Source: Balanoglossus misakiensis
Taxonomy: Eukaryota; Hemichordata
Direction: 5' to 3'
Length of the DNA: 64,000 bases
NCBI GenBank assembly: GCA_040954595.2
Contig: CM082580.2
Span: 10,106,001 to 10,170,000 of the forward strand
In this document: positions 28,900 to 41,182 of the stretch, one piece after another
Layout: each line of letters begins with the position of its first letter
Numbering within the stretch: the stretch's first letter is position 1
Notes under the pieces: generated by a model
The model's database searches: none
The model's input: the letters and a program-made list of their open reading frames with translations, nothing else
Told to the model about the DNA's origin: nothing
Position numbers and translations under genes: made by a program

Positions 28900-30970
28900 T
28901 AGACAGGCAGGCAGACGATGTGATAAACACAGACAGCGTATAGATGTACATGTAGCATGTAAAAAAAGCCCAGAACGATGTAAATAATCCGGGTTGCTCC
29001 CTACCTGAATGGGTACGTCGTATTGTTTGGCTAAGTCTCCGAGCCCCTTCATTAACTTTGCTGTGCACGAAGGTGCGAATCTGGGAGTTATTACAGGGAA
29101 GACACGCGCATACTTTCTACTCCTCAATTCTTCTATAAACCTGACGAGACAGTTTGTTGAAGCAGAACCAAAGAGTCAAATCTTGGATTTTCAATTATAG
29201 TTTCAGATGCCATGTGGACATTTTTTTGATATTGTGTTGTTAGGGTTAATAATGTTACATTAACTTGAAGAGACACAATACCTCTTTGTTTCTTTCAATG
29301 ATTCTTCCGTGGATTCGATGTAAAAGTCAGGCGAGTTTTGATCCATGTTAACTTTCCCTACAAACGCTCTCTGTCCGCGTCTAGCTGAAATGAAATGCCA
29401 CCTAAAATTAATATCTTCTGAATAATATGTACTGAATAAAACCGGTGTAGATCTAAGGTACATCGTACCAGATACGCAGTGTATCGAGGCAGTGACAGTC
29501 CTCTCGTGATCTTTGTTTTTACATTGCAATTTTAATCAGCCTGAGAACTTTTGATATATCAATATGCTTTGCAAAGGGTTGTTAGCCCAATTGATGTATA
29601 CGTGTGAAAATAGAAGTTGTTCGTTTAGGATAGAAATGTCTACCTATCTGTGATTTTCTTCACTTTGGTAAACCTGTCCTTAGGCCTATACACTCACCGG
29701 CAACTTCGGCCAATTTAAGAGTTGCGTTCGTGTGTTGAGTTGCGAAGTAGCTGGCTGTGGTTGTCCCCCACTGTAAAGTGCGACCCTGAAACAAATCAAG
29801 AACAAATGTGATGATGGTGGTGGTGGCGGTGACGAGGATGACTTCATCGACGACGGCGACGACAGTGGCGATGATGATGATGAAATTTAGGAACAAAGCA
29901 CAACCAATTCCCACACCTACCACAGCTTTGTCGTACATACGCTCGGCAAACTCGACGTCCGCGTACTTGCTCTCGACGGGAAAGGCGTACTTCTGAAGCC
30001 AGCCCAGCAAAGGTAGATCCATTCCCGTTCCCGAATAGGGATACTGCGACGCGTGGATGTGGGTGTCCACAAAGCCTGGAATCAGGAATTGCCTAATTGG
30101 AGAAAAAAGCGTATTGGTGAATCTGTCGGAGATAGTCAGACAACTACAACAATGTTGCGTTGGATGATATGGATGCTTATGAGCATGAAACAGTACCGTT
30201 TTTTTGTCTTAGAGGAAGTTGCAGCCCGATACTCATTCGCCGTTGTGTGTTAAACACGTCAGAAAGTGACGGTGGCATTTTTCTATACAACTAAGTGGTA
30301 ACGCAGAGATTGCCGTAAAGGCGCACAACGTACCCTTCTGCGAGGTTTCGCACGTCCTCCATTCTGAAATTATGATCGGAGCAGAGTTGCGGTAGTGCAT
30401 CAGACTCGCACAGGAACACAATCTGAAAATACAGCGCTTTTGACGTGAACTAAAGCACATTAATCAGCCCTCACCCAAGGCTGAACTTGACATCCCCCTT
30501 ACTTACACCCACGGACACTAAAAGCTATGTAAATACCACAGCTGGGTCAGTCCTTTTCATTCATTGTGGTATTCCTGAATACCACAGCTGTGCCGCCTCC
30601 AGGGGGGAATTCACACAACAGGTAGAATCCATTTTGCTGCAGCTAGAAGAATTGTGTCATGGCCTTCTTCTGCCAGTGCTACTGAATATAGAGGCCGGCC
30701 GATATATCGATAGCTCTGCGTGGCATACAGTAGTGCCACGTAGTGAAGTATATGGATAGATTGTCATCTAGGCTTACCACGGCTCTAAGGTGTCAACCGC
30801 AGACGGCTGGTACATGCAGTTGTCTGAAGTTTACACGAGCCACTTACTTTGCCTGCCTTGACACCCAGCAGGTGCCGTCTTAAAACTTTCATGGGCTCTT
30901 CGGGGCTGGCGTGGACCATGGTGCCGTGGAACACGTGCAGTGCCGCCATATTTTCTGTACCATTATTCAT
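24494..30970 (-). CDS. GDA: guanine deaminase
   Basis: Cytosolic zinc hydrolase converting guanine to xanthine plus ammonia, in purine salvage and degradation. Thirteen exons join in phase to 447 aa (human about 454): 30970-30848, 30422-30334, 30092-29921, 29785-29698, 29384-29282, 29140-29005, 25993-25886, 25762-25665, 25493-25426, 25335-25186, 25085-24958, 24764-24737 and 24546-24494. Zinc and catalytic residues of the amidohydrolase fold are all present: VDTHIHASQ (His82, His84), SHMSEN (His239), MAHC (His278) and the Asp at 329 in DVAGG. HCPSSN and LGGSQ are also family-typical. The human MAHG Gly is Cys here. A second in-frame Met at 30949 is an alternative start. Intron 6 holds a very large tetranucleotide repeat. 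No other family fits. Confidence 0.96.
26051..28916. repeat. giant interrupted (CAGG/CAGA) tetranucleotide array
   Basis: About 2.86 kb built almost only from AGGC, AGAC and AGGT tetranucleotides on the plus strand, inside intron 6 of guanine deaminase. A higher-order unit of roughly 32-44 bp recurs, typically several AGGC, one AGAC, AGGC, AGGT, then two AGAC. Because 4 and 3 are coprime and the minus-strand variants contain no stop triplets, long Cys-Leu-Pro-rich reading frames are open on minus in all three frames. These are not genes. Such arrays are often length-polymorphic and hard to assemble. Confidence 0.97.
30566..30585. repeat. short near-perfect palindrome in guanine deaminase intron 1
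   Basis: Nine-base arms GTGGTATTC and GAATACCAC surround CT. The neighbouring AATACCACAGCTG also occurs as a direct repeat at about 30532-30545 and 30578-30590. It could be a remnant of a small insertion. No function is assigned. Confidence 0.6.
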
Positions 30971-32833
30971 AGTGGCTTCCTCGCCAGAAAAAGGCCTAAG
31001 CCTACAGTGTCTCTTGAAGCTGTCGCCCTTCTCTGCCGTTAGAAGAGTGAAGTGACTGCGCGACTGTGATATGCCAAGGATCTGATTATAATAGAGGTCA
31101 GGCCTAGGGAACATCCACTAATTGCTAGCGGGGTGAAAGTGTTCCATTCGTTGGATGATGCCGCATACATACATACGTGAGGACAGACAGACAGACATAT
31201 GCATGCACACACAGCTATGTCTCATGCTTTGCTTGTGTCTTTCCCTTTAATTATCATCAGGTCATATTAGTGTCCCTTCAAAATTACTTCCACCAAGCCA
31301 TTGCGAGCACAGCTCAAATAAGAGCGCCCTCTAGGTTAGTTTAGTCCCCAAGCCTTGGTGTGGTATTGTGTCAATGAGTGCCAGGATTGTAAGATACATA
31401 TACTATGTTAGTATATTATTATATAGATACCTTTGGAATCTGGCAGCTGTAAACGTCCCCCCTTTAAGGGGAACGTGGAATCGAGACGACCACATGACCT
31501 CTATACACGAATCGAGGGCATATTACATTAAAAATCCAATATAGTGCCAGTTGCATGAGTGAGAATTCTTCACTATAAAGAGACGAATGCTTAAAATAAG
31601 AACCAGTCGTTGGATTCTTTATTACATCGGACAGTTTCAACGATTAAAGAAAAGTGTTTGGAATATTATGCGGGTTTGTTTGAACAGATATGTATCAACG
31701 TACACTCGTCCTGCCAAAGTCCACTAAATAAGTGACGTCATATCGGGCCATATATTTAAAAAAAAATGAAAAAAAAAGTTCCGGTGGGAAATCAGTGACA
31801 TCACGGGTATGGTTGATCATGAACATTCACAATTCCTCTGTATGTGAAATGTTGTCGTGTTAAGAAGTAGGTCATATCGCTACCCAGCCTGAGTCCCAAT
31901 GGCGCTTTTTCGATTGGAATAAAATGTATTCTAGTTCTTATGGCATAAAAGTGTGAAGACGAAATAACATGGCGGCCAGTGATGATCGAGACGCGAAATT
32001 ACGTAATAATAGGGCAGTTAATTTGCATTATGAACTTGAATAAATATAATAAACGTTAACGATTTACGCAATTCAATCGGTTAACCATCTTTTATGGCTC
32101 TAACAACGTAGCCACGGCGCAGTGCGCAGAAAATTTTGACGACAAATCAGAAACAGGGCCTGATATTCTTAGTAGTGTGTGAATGCTGCCATTGATCCAA
32201 TCAATATATATATACATGTATATCTTTTTCTGTGTCTGTCTGCCTGTGTCTCTCAATATATACGGATAGCTGGAGAAACGAGACCAGACAACATGTAGTC
32301 TCCTAGTGAGACTTAGTACCTCTATGGTAGTATAGAGTGCACCGCCTAAAACGACCAATACTGAGTTGGTTACACACAACGCAGGTGTCGTCTGCTAAGT
32401 CATGGCCATGGCAACTGGCAATAAGTGACTCATCCGGGTCATTCGGTGGAATCCCGCCCCATCCCTAAAAATCCATGGACCCATGCGCAGCCTAAAGGTG
32501 ACTCAGTCTTGTCTCTATCCATAGGCGCTGGATACTAAGCGACCCGTTATCTCATTCTGTTAAATATTATATCTCATATTAAGGGTGTTTGAATATTATA
32601 CGTACAACGCCCTGAGGCCGATTCTGGCCACGCATGATTCAGTACCGCCATAAAGCAGAAGAGCAAACAGCACACGTGCGTGCCAGACGGACGGCTCAGC
32701 TGGCGGGGACCCTTCACCTTCGAGCTGTACACGAGAAGGAAAAGTCGGAATCGTTCGTCTCCGAGCGTCGATCGCGTCAGCACAGCTCGCCAAACAACAG
32801 GCCTCAATATCTAGCCTCCTGTGAGAACAAATC
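30971..32833. other. intergenic spacer between divergent GDA and ELOVL6-like genes
   Basis: Likely holds both promoters. Short CAGA/CATA runs occur near 31165-31205. AT-rich, with no supported ORF or RNA gene. The ORFs crossing 32574-32970 are shadows of the elongase start region. Confidence 0.5.
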
Positions 32834-33694
32834 ATGGCTTCGGCGACAGAATACGTGGGCGAAGCGCTCCTTTTCCCCAAGCCGATGGATGACGCCGGGT
32901 ACTTCGTCAGCCATCGTGCCATCGAGCTTGAGTACATGGACGTGGACAAGTGGATTGTACGTATACACAAATACTGGCACTATTCGGTGTACGTGTGCAT
33001 ACTTTACATCGTCACGATATTTGGCATTCAGCGGTTCATGAGGGACAGGCCCAAGTTCCACCTGAGGGGCCCCCTCGTGGCCTGGAATCTCTCCCTGTGT
33101 CTCTTCAGTATGGTGGGCGCCATCCGCTGTGTGTCGGAACTCTCCTCTCAGGCCACCAGGATCAGCTTCTACTCCTTGGTCTGCGACAAGACCGTCAATT
33201 TGCCGAACACCGGCTCCGCCTACGCCGTATGGGGCACCGTCTTTGTGCTGTCGAAACTCGTCGAACTTGGAGACACCATGTTCATCGTCTTGAGAAAACA
33301 GAAACTCATCTTCCTGCACTGGTACCACCACGTCACAGTCTTGGTCTTTTGTTTCCACAGCTACTCCGAACTGGCCAGTCTGGCGTGCTCCTTTTGCACC
33401 ATGAACCTGATTGTGCACACGTTTATGTACCTGTACTACGCCATCAGAGCAGCCGGATACCGCCTGCCGAAACACGTGTGCATGGGCCTGACGTTTCTGC
33501 AGATCGCGCAGATGGTCGGGGGGTGTCTGCTACTCGCGTACACGTTCGCCATGAAATCCCAGGGCCTCAGGTGCGACATCTCAAACGCGAACCTCGCCGG
33601 GGGAGGTCTCATGTACTTCAGCTATTTCGTCCTCTTCGCCAAGTTCTTCTACGATGCGTACATGTGCAAACCGAAGCTGCAGAAACGAGACTAA
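32834..33694 (+). CDS. ELOVL6-like very-long-chain fatty acid elongase (intronless)
   Basis: ER multipass enzyme that condenses malonyl-CoA with a long-chain acyl-CoA, the first step of chain elongation. The ELOVL3/6 group prefers saturated C12-C16 substrates. One uninterrupted ORF of 286 aa, a normal length. The catalytic histidine box HWYHH is at 162-166. Other family hallmarks are KLVELGDTMFIVLRKQ (141-156) just before it and MNLIVHTFMYLYYA after it. Several hydrophobic helices are evident from about residue 50, and the C-terminus is basic (KPKLQKRD). Codons are GC-rich and strongly biased. The absence of introns contrasts with vertebrate ELOVL6 and with the neighbours, suggesting an old retrocopy or intron loss. 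The ORF is fully intact, so it is probably functional. Confidence 0.95.
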   Translation: MASATEYVGEALLFPKPMDDAGYFVSHRAIELEYMDVDKWIVRIHKYWHYSVYVCILYIVTIFGIQRFMRDRPKFHLRGPLVAWNLSLCLFSMVGAIRCVSELSSQATRISFYSLVCDKTVNLPNTGSAYAVWGTVFVLSKLVELGDTMFIVLRKQKLIFLHWYHHVTVLVFCFHSYSELASLACSFCTMNLIVHTFMYLYYAIRAAGYRLPKHVCMGLTFLQIAQMVGGCLLLAYTFAMKSQGLRCDISNANLAGGGLMYFSYFVLFAKFFYDAYMCKPKLQKRD

Positions 33695-36441
33695 GAAGGC
33701 GCAGTTGCCATAGTGGCGAGGGCAGGGATCCCCTGCAGACAACACATAACATCAGAGCGGCGTTCTGCAGGTCTACTGAACTGTTAATTCTTTGATTTGT
33801 GATATTATAAAAGTATTCTGCTAAATCATTCTCAACATTAATCATACGTTGCCATGACGCCGCGCTAGAAGCCCCACTGGACGTTTGGCGGGCATAGTAT
33901 GGACATTTATATTACCATGTGGTCACCTCCAAAAGTGTGAAACAACACTTGCTCCAATGAGATTACTATGGTCGCAGAAATGACCGCCATTTTTGTTAAA
34001 TTCCGCGTGACAATTAGTCTTGTTCAATTCGTTAATGAATTACTTTTCCGCCATGTAATGTAAATATTATACACCAGATATTACTGGTGTACGTCTGTGT
34101 ACATGAGTGCTTGGCAACACGCATGTGCAGACCAAAATCACAAGCCCCTTCCACATGGTTGTCCCATGTTTAGCAAAATAATCACGTGAACGTGAAACAT
34201 CGACGTATTCGCCCAACAAGGAGACTATCGGTGCCTGGTACAGTCTTCTACTGAAATATTACATGTGTATTTATTGTAAAGACTCCCACAAAGTATATTT
34301 GTTTACCAGTGTATTTTGCTTAATAACGCGTTTTTTTATGTGGCGCCCCACACCACCCTTTGTCAGATTATGCCTTGACATGAATTTTTGTTTGCACGTG
34401 AGAATTTCCTGCGTTTCTGTCCTCACCATTTAACACACACAAACGACAGCTCGAAGAATTCAAGAATATTACATAGATCACACTATGTTTCGAAACAAAG
34501 GGTTCTAGGCGGCGGAATGGACAGACGACAGAGTTTTTCAACCACTTGTTGATTATGTATTTTTCCAAGTTCTTTTATCCTCGTGTTTTCATGTTTGGTC
34601 TTGTCTTGTGATATAGTCGGGCCAGTAGGATACCTGTATTAAAACAAATAGTTTTGACATTTTTATCATTCAAGAGACGATGAAGCAATCACAATGCAAT
34701 AGGTTCTTAATTTACACATGGTTGCGTACGTGGTATATCAAATGCGCCTTTGTTTTAGATTTTTTTATTAATGATTCACGTGCTTCGACGGACGTCTGTA
34801 CATAAAGAGGTCGACGTACCAGTCTGTTCAATGCTACAGGCATTTCACTGAGCCACAGCGGATGATTTCATGTGTCTATCAAGTTAATAAGTAACGTTCC
34901 CCAACGTTGCAAACGAGGAACACGTAACGGATTCCCGCTCTTAAAATGAAAACGGTACCGGGGATTTGAAACAAGTCGGCGCATTCAGGGAATGGCAGCT
35001 AAAATGTCGAATGTCAATCATACAGACTTGTGTAGTTCTCCTTCGACTAGGGACAAGACACCATTTTTAAATAAATCATGCAATATTTAATAACAAACTT
35101 TAAATAGTCATGTCGTATATGTGTAGAGGTGTTCGGCTTATCATTAGCAAACGTGTCCAACAAGCGATGTTTGTGTAGTGAGGGGATGAGGTCAAGGTGG
35201 TGTAAAAACCAATTGCTGGGTTTTGGAAAGAATATTAGTCACTCAGGGAAGCCCCGTAAACTTTTAAAACTAAAAATTTACTTCCACCTTTAAAATTTAC
35301 GTTTTCAGTACTTGTCTATCTCTCACTATGACTCTTTTATGAATTTCCACTCCCGACTCAAGTCCCAGACAGTGCCATTAAGGTGACCCTATCTCGTCAT
35401 TATGAGATGGCCGTGCGATAAATTTGCCGCCAAAACATACCATTGATAAGTCTTCATGAGTCGGCCGCTCCAGAGTGCGTATTGGCATATGATTCGAAGA
35501 CTGTCATGGCAAAAAATTGTGGCATTCCCCACTTAGGTTTTTTTGGCCAGGTCATGGCCGCGGATTGTCTATCTGAGGAAGGTGACTTGCGGTGTTGTTG
35601 TGGCAATTTACTTCTCATTACTTCTCCCTTACCGAGAAACGGTGGGTACCTCGCCCCGTTATTGGCCTATACTGGCCTGTTGGATCAGAGATAAAGTTTA
35701 AAAAACTGTATCATTGCCAGTTACCATGGTCACTACAATACTGGGGTGCAAACTGCAGATAACGTGTCAGACTTTTTTATTATGGCATAAGTGGCCTGAA
35801 AGATACTGATGCAGGCTAACTTGGTCGATGATTGACAATGTACATATACATGTAGTAAATGATTAGGCCTACAGTCCGTTGCTATATCAGAAAATGTAAA
35901 TATTTTGTCAATATTTACAAATTACAACCACTCCTTGAGTTGTGTCATATCAAAGTCCTGAATGGGGTCTTGTGGGTTATTCAGGTCCGTATAAAGTTAT
36001 CCCAATATGTCCGGTTTCTAGAGGTTCTTTAACATGTGCTTCTATGTCAAAGGGATGGGGAAAATATGTCGTTATAGACAGGTTTCCAGATTAGACAGAG
36101 TTCGGTTCAGACTGGTTTTACGTATATAAATTTGCAAGCCAGGTTTATCGTTTTACATGTTTACAACTGTTTGGCGTATTGTTTGATCACGTTCTTCGAG
36201 CTTCAAAACTGCTGCACCCGAAAGTCACCCATAGGGGGCGCTGTTTTGACTGACCTGGTGGATATACTCTATCCGGTAGCCAACAAAACAAGCGAACAAT
36301 AGAAAGAAAAGTTTGTGCATCTTGACTGTAAAATATCACATATTTATCTTGCTAATCTTAAAGCCACACAAGTGATACTATTGCAGAAAATGAGGTTTAA
36401 ATATACATAATGATACACATATAGGATGTATATATCCTACA

Positions 36442-36476
<35 letters not shown>

Positions 36477-37012
36477 GCGTTCCTGCATGTGTCCATTACA
36501 AATTAATTTGGACATAAATTAACCTTGTCTTATTCTAAGAAAACCATGTTATATTAAAAGCACAGAAATTATCATTGACTATAATTTAAATATGAAAACT
36601 TATTATTGCATAATGCAATGTTAATTATATGGTAAATATTACCTCTATTACAGGATTACATTAAGGAAAGTGTCTTAACAATATTATACACCTTCAACCT
36701 TACCAAAACACACATCCACTATGTCTAATACTGTGGCACCCCCGGGGGGTAGTACTAGTACTTTTTTCTGAAAAATAACAACGAAACCTGAATATTTTGA
36801 AGTTTCTTGTTCAAACATGAGTCACACTTAAATTTACAGGTATTAGTTTACAAATATATTATGATTTTTGTTATTAAGTTATATTAAATATCCACATGAG
36901 TAAACGTCACCAATAAGTATAAGAAGATTAGTCTTGGAATGCTTTGTTTGGGGGTAAAAAACTGCACATTGTTCTGAGGTGGTTTCAATTTTTCCCCTAC
37001 ACTACAGGCATC
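33695..37012. other. 3.3 kb intergenic region, no gene seen
   Basis: AT-rich and largely featureless. A CA dinucleotide run is annotated separately. A short CCCCCGGGGGG run occurs near 36739. The open frame at 35443-35694 has no recognisable content. Confidence 0.55.
36444..36473. repeat. (CA)n microsatellite
   Basis: About 15 CA units in the spacer downstream of the ELOVL6-like gene. Confidence 0.95.
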
Positions 37013-38702
37013 TCATGTCTGCATACTCTTGGGCGTTGACAAGTTCATCATCCTTTCATGAATAGGATCGCAGATCGCCGACGGCAACAGAGAGAGCGGC
37101 GCCCATATCCAGGTGGCGTGCCAGCCGACCGGGTACCGCGCCTTCGGTCGGACGGAGGTCAGGGCGTGTTCCATGGCGTCCACCACCAGGAAGGTCTTCG
37201 GCGAGCAATATTCCAGGGCTTTCCGGGTGTTCGTCACCACTGTGGAAAAAGACGAGTTGATAACCGAAGGAATAATCGTGACTTGATTGTACATGCAAAC
37301 TTATTTTATGCTTCATTGGAGAAATCAGTCTTCGTGTTTGTGTCAATATGTGACTTGCACCGAGACTGGCAGATTTGTAGGCATCAACCACTGAATGATA
37401 GCTTGTGCACACAAAATACATGAAGTTAATTCCCATAGAATTCTGAGACCATGTAGTTCTAGTCCACAGAATAGATCATTGCCTGGTCAAAAAATGGTAC
37501 TTCTAGTATATTTCCTTTTTGTATGGATTGAACAATGTTAGACTTACATGTGTCAAAAAATTCTCTTCCATATTCGTCGCGAACTTCCTGACTGAGATTT
37601 GACCAGGCCTTCTCCATGGGTAAAATCATATTGTCATCAGCCACTATATCGGTCCGGAAAAATGCAGGCTCTATTATGCTTACTGATACCTTGAAAGGTC
37701 TCATGACTATTCTGTGAAGAAAGAAAGAAAGAAAGAAAGAATGAATGAATGAATGAATGAATGAATGAATGAATGAATGAAAATGATAACATGGGCATTT
37801 TATGTGTACATGTATTTGCCTTGGTAAACAAAATGAGTTTTTCACAATATAATTTTGAACGAGTGCTGCTTGCCCTGCTAGTGTACATGTAGATTATCCC
37901 CCCCAAAAGAACATTTAGGAAATTCAGACCTCCTTTCACTGAACGTCAATCTACCTTAACCCATCCGAGAAACACTCCACGTTAAACTTGGACATTGAGT
38001 AGGCCCCGCTGACCGCAAATCGCCCGACCACGCTGGACACATTCACTATCCGTCCCTGGGCTCTTTTAACAAGGGGCAAGAAAGCGATGGTGACATCAAG
38101 CAGGCCGAAGACATTGACATCAAAACACTTCTGGTAGTCTTCCTTCCTGTGCCAGTCGCACGGTCCTCCCACCGCAGAAACACCCGCGTTGTTCACGAGA
38201 CCCCAAAGTCCTGAAAAAATAAACATCATCCATGTATCCAACTTCAGTCAGTTTCATTTTTAGTTGGTTGAATGAATGAGTGACTGCATTATTCTACAAT
38301 TTAAAAATAAAAATTTTGCGGCAAATTTGGTCAGTCATGCTTTTGTGAATGTTTAGCCCCTCACAAGAAGTTCATACCTGTGTTTTCCGGCAACAATTCT
38401 TTGACCTCTCTAAGAGCCTCCCTCACGCTCTCTTCACTGGTCACGTCCATTTTGATCGTGTGTAGTCGCTCTGACGTCTTGGATCTCAAGTTCTCCCGTC
38501 CCGTCTCCGTGAGGCACGTGGCAAAGACGTGGAATCCCCGCTTGTCCAGTCGCTGGGCCAGCTGGTTACCGAAGCCGGTGTCGCATCCTGTGATGAGCAC
38601 GTACTTCGATGGAATGCCGTTAACGACGGGTAGACGCCTCAGCCAATCACAGACCTTGTAAAGGACGTACAGGGACACACAACACACTATGCAGAGCAGC
38701 AT
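37013..38702 (-). CDS. SDR9C-type retinol/hydroxysteroid dehydrogenase, gene C
   Basis: Third member of the local SDR9C group, same intron phases as A and B but clearly older. Exons: 38702-38378 (325 nt), 38210-37955 (256), 37711-37548 (164) and 37239-37013 (227); 323 aa. It has an N-terminal hydrophobic anchor, TGCDTGFG, NNAG, NVSSVVGR with the catalytic Ser, YSMSK with the catalytic Tyr/Lys, and a MEHAL…VGWHA C-terminal signature. Exon 2 is two codons shorter than in A and B. A (GAAA/GAAT) microsatellite sits right at the acceptor of exon 3. An intact oxidoreductase is expected on the ER membrane, substrate unknown. Confidence 0.92.
37716..37781. repeat. (GAAA)n(GAAT)n microsatellite
   Basis: A compound tetranucleotide run in intron 2 of SDR9C gene C. 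On the minus strand it forms the T-rich tract immediately before the exon-3 acceptor, so its length could affect splicing. Confidence 0.92.
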
Positions 38703-40520
38703 CTTTTGGCACGGTTGCTAGAGAGGTGACAGAGATGACAAAATTATTGAACTGAAATCAGTTTGCTATCAAAACAAAACAGTAGAAATTTTTTCTATGC
38801 AAGTCAGGTATGTGTCTTTCTATAAATAACCCAACCCTTCCATGGACACTGCACCTCCATTGACTGGCCTCCACAACAACTGGTATGCAATTCAATGGGT
38901 GTCGATAGCCACCCGGGTGTGCAGAGTTTCATTTTAACGATCGTCTCTTCCCCGAGTGTGCATGTTGGCATGTCTCTGTCGTAACTGGTCCAGCTCTGCC
39001 GGGTGCCGCGACAATTGTTGTTTGGACGCCCCCCTCTCTACGCGACTGCAACTTAATTCAGACAGTATCTGTTACATTCAGCGATCCTCCACAATTTCCT
39101 TCACCTTTGCAAAAGTGCACTTCATGGCACCGTGGAGGGTTGTGTAAAAATCTACTTTAGTTTTCAGTCAGAACTGAAAACCGCACCATTTTTATGTGCA
39201 GCGTTTTCAGAATCAGAACTTTCTGGCTCGGCTCCGTTGCTGCAGTTGTGTCGTCTGCTGACTGAGAAGAAAACCTCTGGAAATAAGTGAACGCCTTTGG
39301 AATCTCAAATACTTTTTCTTCAGCCGAGTGAACTCTTCACAGACCAGACAGACGGTAAATCATGTATAATGCTGGCATTCCAATCCATGCTAAAAGTCGA
39401 TCACCCCATTTTAACTAAACCCTGCTTCTGGGATGGAAGATAACTGCCCTGCTAATAGCAAAATAATATTAGAGGGAAACTTTCATTGTTTTTTACTGCA
39501 GGATTATTTATCTCATCCTTTGAGGATCAAGGTGTAATTTATTGTATCTTCTTGGTTGTCCTGGTAAAGGTGACTACCCCGCTGTTTGCTCAACACGAGC
39601 TAACTCTGGGGTCGGTCGCTGACATAAAGCATGAATATTCATGATCCTTGCATTGTTGATCGGATGCTACTGGTGCAGGGTAATATCGGGGTGACTGGAG
39701 TCAATTTGAGGTCATTAGGCTTATCAAAATTAGATTAAATTCAAAATAAACCGAACGCAAGTAACAACCTTCAAATGGATGATATGAATTTTATTTCAAA
39801 ATATGACAAAGGTGAACCAATTCCCTTGAACCAATTTAGCAATGGTTTAATGTACACAAATGTACCAGTCAGTCAACGACCTTTTGAAGTCCTTCATGCT
39901 GCGACTCCTATGACCGAGAGCCTGACAGATTTTCTTGTTATTTACGGCTGTTCATTGCATGACCTTGGAAGAAAGCGCAGTAAGGTCATGTCTGTATTGT
40001 CGCCAAGTGATGCACTGTGGAGGGCTGATTGTGGGTATTTAATATCTGGCCATCCAAGGGTGTACAGTTCTGGAATGGACATACGTGAGCAGCGCTGCCT
40101 GACTACAAGCCAGGCACTGATGGCTCTTCATGGTCATTGCATTAAACTATCAAGGGGAGGGGGTGGGTGGGGGAGGGAGGTACATGTTGGAGTCACACCA
40201 TTAGTACAGTGTTATATTTATGTTATCAATAAAAAATCACATGATATCAAAAGTTTAAGATATGAAAAGGCATAAATTTGTACATGGATATAAATTTAGA
40301 TATCAACATTTTACTACAAAAAAGATTGAGCATGGAATTGAAAAAATTCCAGGAAAATCTTAAAAGTTGTGAAGGAAACACATCTGGAATAGTTGGGTGT
40401 GCAGGGTACTATGTAACAATATTTTTGTAATGGGTGACTTGACTATCTAAAACAATGAACACAGCTTAGCCGGAATTCAAAACATCATTTTTGTCTTACT
40501 GGGTAAATGCACAGTTACAC
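38703..40520. other. intergenic region with one unexplained ORF
   Basis: Contains an open frame of 166 codons at 39775-40275 without recognisable domains or codon bias. It ends in a G-rich, low-complexity stretch (about 40155-40180) and is not annotated as a gene. Nothing else was seen. Confidence 0.45.
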
Positions 40521-40548
40521 TTACCTTAGATTTTTTCCCCAAATGAAC

Positions 40549-41182
40549 TTATGCGCCGAAATCTCCCTCAATGCAATCTCCAACTTGGCCAAGCTTGAGG
40601 TTCTGCACGGCAGAATTGAACTCGCCGACCATAACCTGCAAAACGCCGAAAAATGAACCAGTCTGAGTTCACAGTCGCTCTTTATATGAACACCCTCAAA
40701 CAGAAGTACATTTCTCTTCAGCCTTACCGCGGGTCCCGGTTCGAGCATGTGACAGCCAATCACAGCGGACGGCGAATGTGGTTATGCAAATTTTGACCTG
40801 AAAGCTGTTTACACGGCAGTCCAATGACCGGGAGAGCAATGCACAGAAGCTGCAGTTGAATGGAAGTTAAGGGGGGGGGGGAATGACAGTGAATGAACTG
40901 AACAGTGACAATGCAATGCCCAGCAGTTTGACGACCTGACCTCAGGTATTTGTTATTTGCATATCAAGGTGAAAGAAGTAGGTCATTATTACTGGCGACC
41001 GAAAACGGTGGAAATTTTATACTGAAAAGTAAAATGTTTTTTTTTTTTCGAACAACCAGATGGACTGATAGCCCGAATTTCAGACTGCATTTTTAGCAAC
41101 TGGTGACTTCCACAGGAATTCCGGACAAATTTACCGCGTGCTCTATAGCATCCACCTTGGAATGATGGCCTTCGAGTGACAT
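40549..41182 (-). CDS. possible two-exon micropeptide gene (44 aa)
   Basis: Two minus-strand exons join in phase 0. 41182-41135 starts MSLEGHHSKVDAIEHA and has donor GCG|GTAAAT. 40635-40549 ends …LGQVGDCIEGDFGA and follows the T-rich acceptor GTTTTGCAG. The joined product is 44 residues, acidic, without a signal peptide or membrane segment. I recognise no family. Codons look coding (GAG, CTC, GGC, GTC), but both exons are so short that chance is a real alternative. The second exon could also be the last exon of a longer gene. Confidence 0.3.

Noticed and set aside
26051-28916. Array looked at first like a CRISPR or protein-coding minisatellite
   Set aside because: There are no unique spacers, units are tetranucleotide variants, and the host is a eukaryote.
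25832-29127. Very long minus-strand ORFs (948, 971 and 434 aa) rich in Cys-Leu-Pro
   Set aside because: They are translations of the tetranucleotide array, open in all frames because the repeat lacks stop triplets. Only their ends touch real GDA exons.
32804-33795. Long ORFs in other frames over the elongase (281 aa plus, 223 aa minus)
   Set aside because: Shadow frames of the GC-rich ELOVL6-like exon. Only the frame with HWYHH makes a known protein.
39775-40275. 166-aa ORF
   Set aside because: No domain, no codon bias, no splice partner, and it ends in a G-rich simple stretch.
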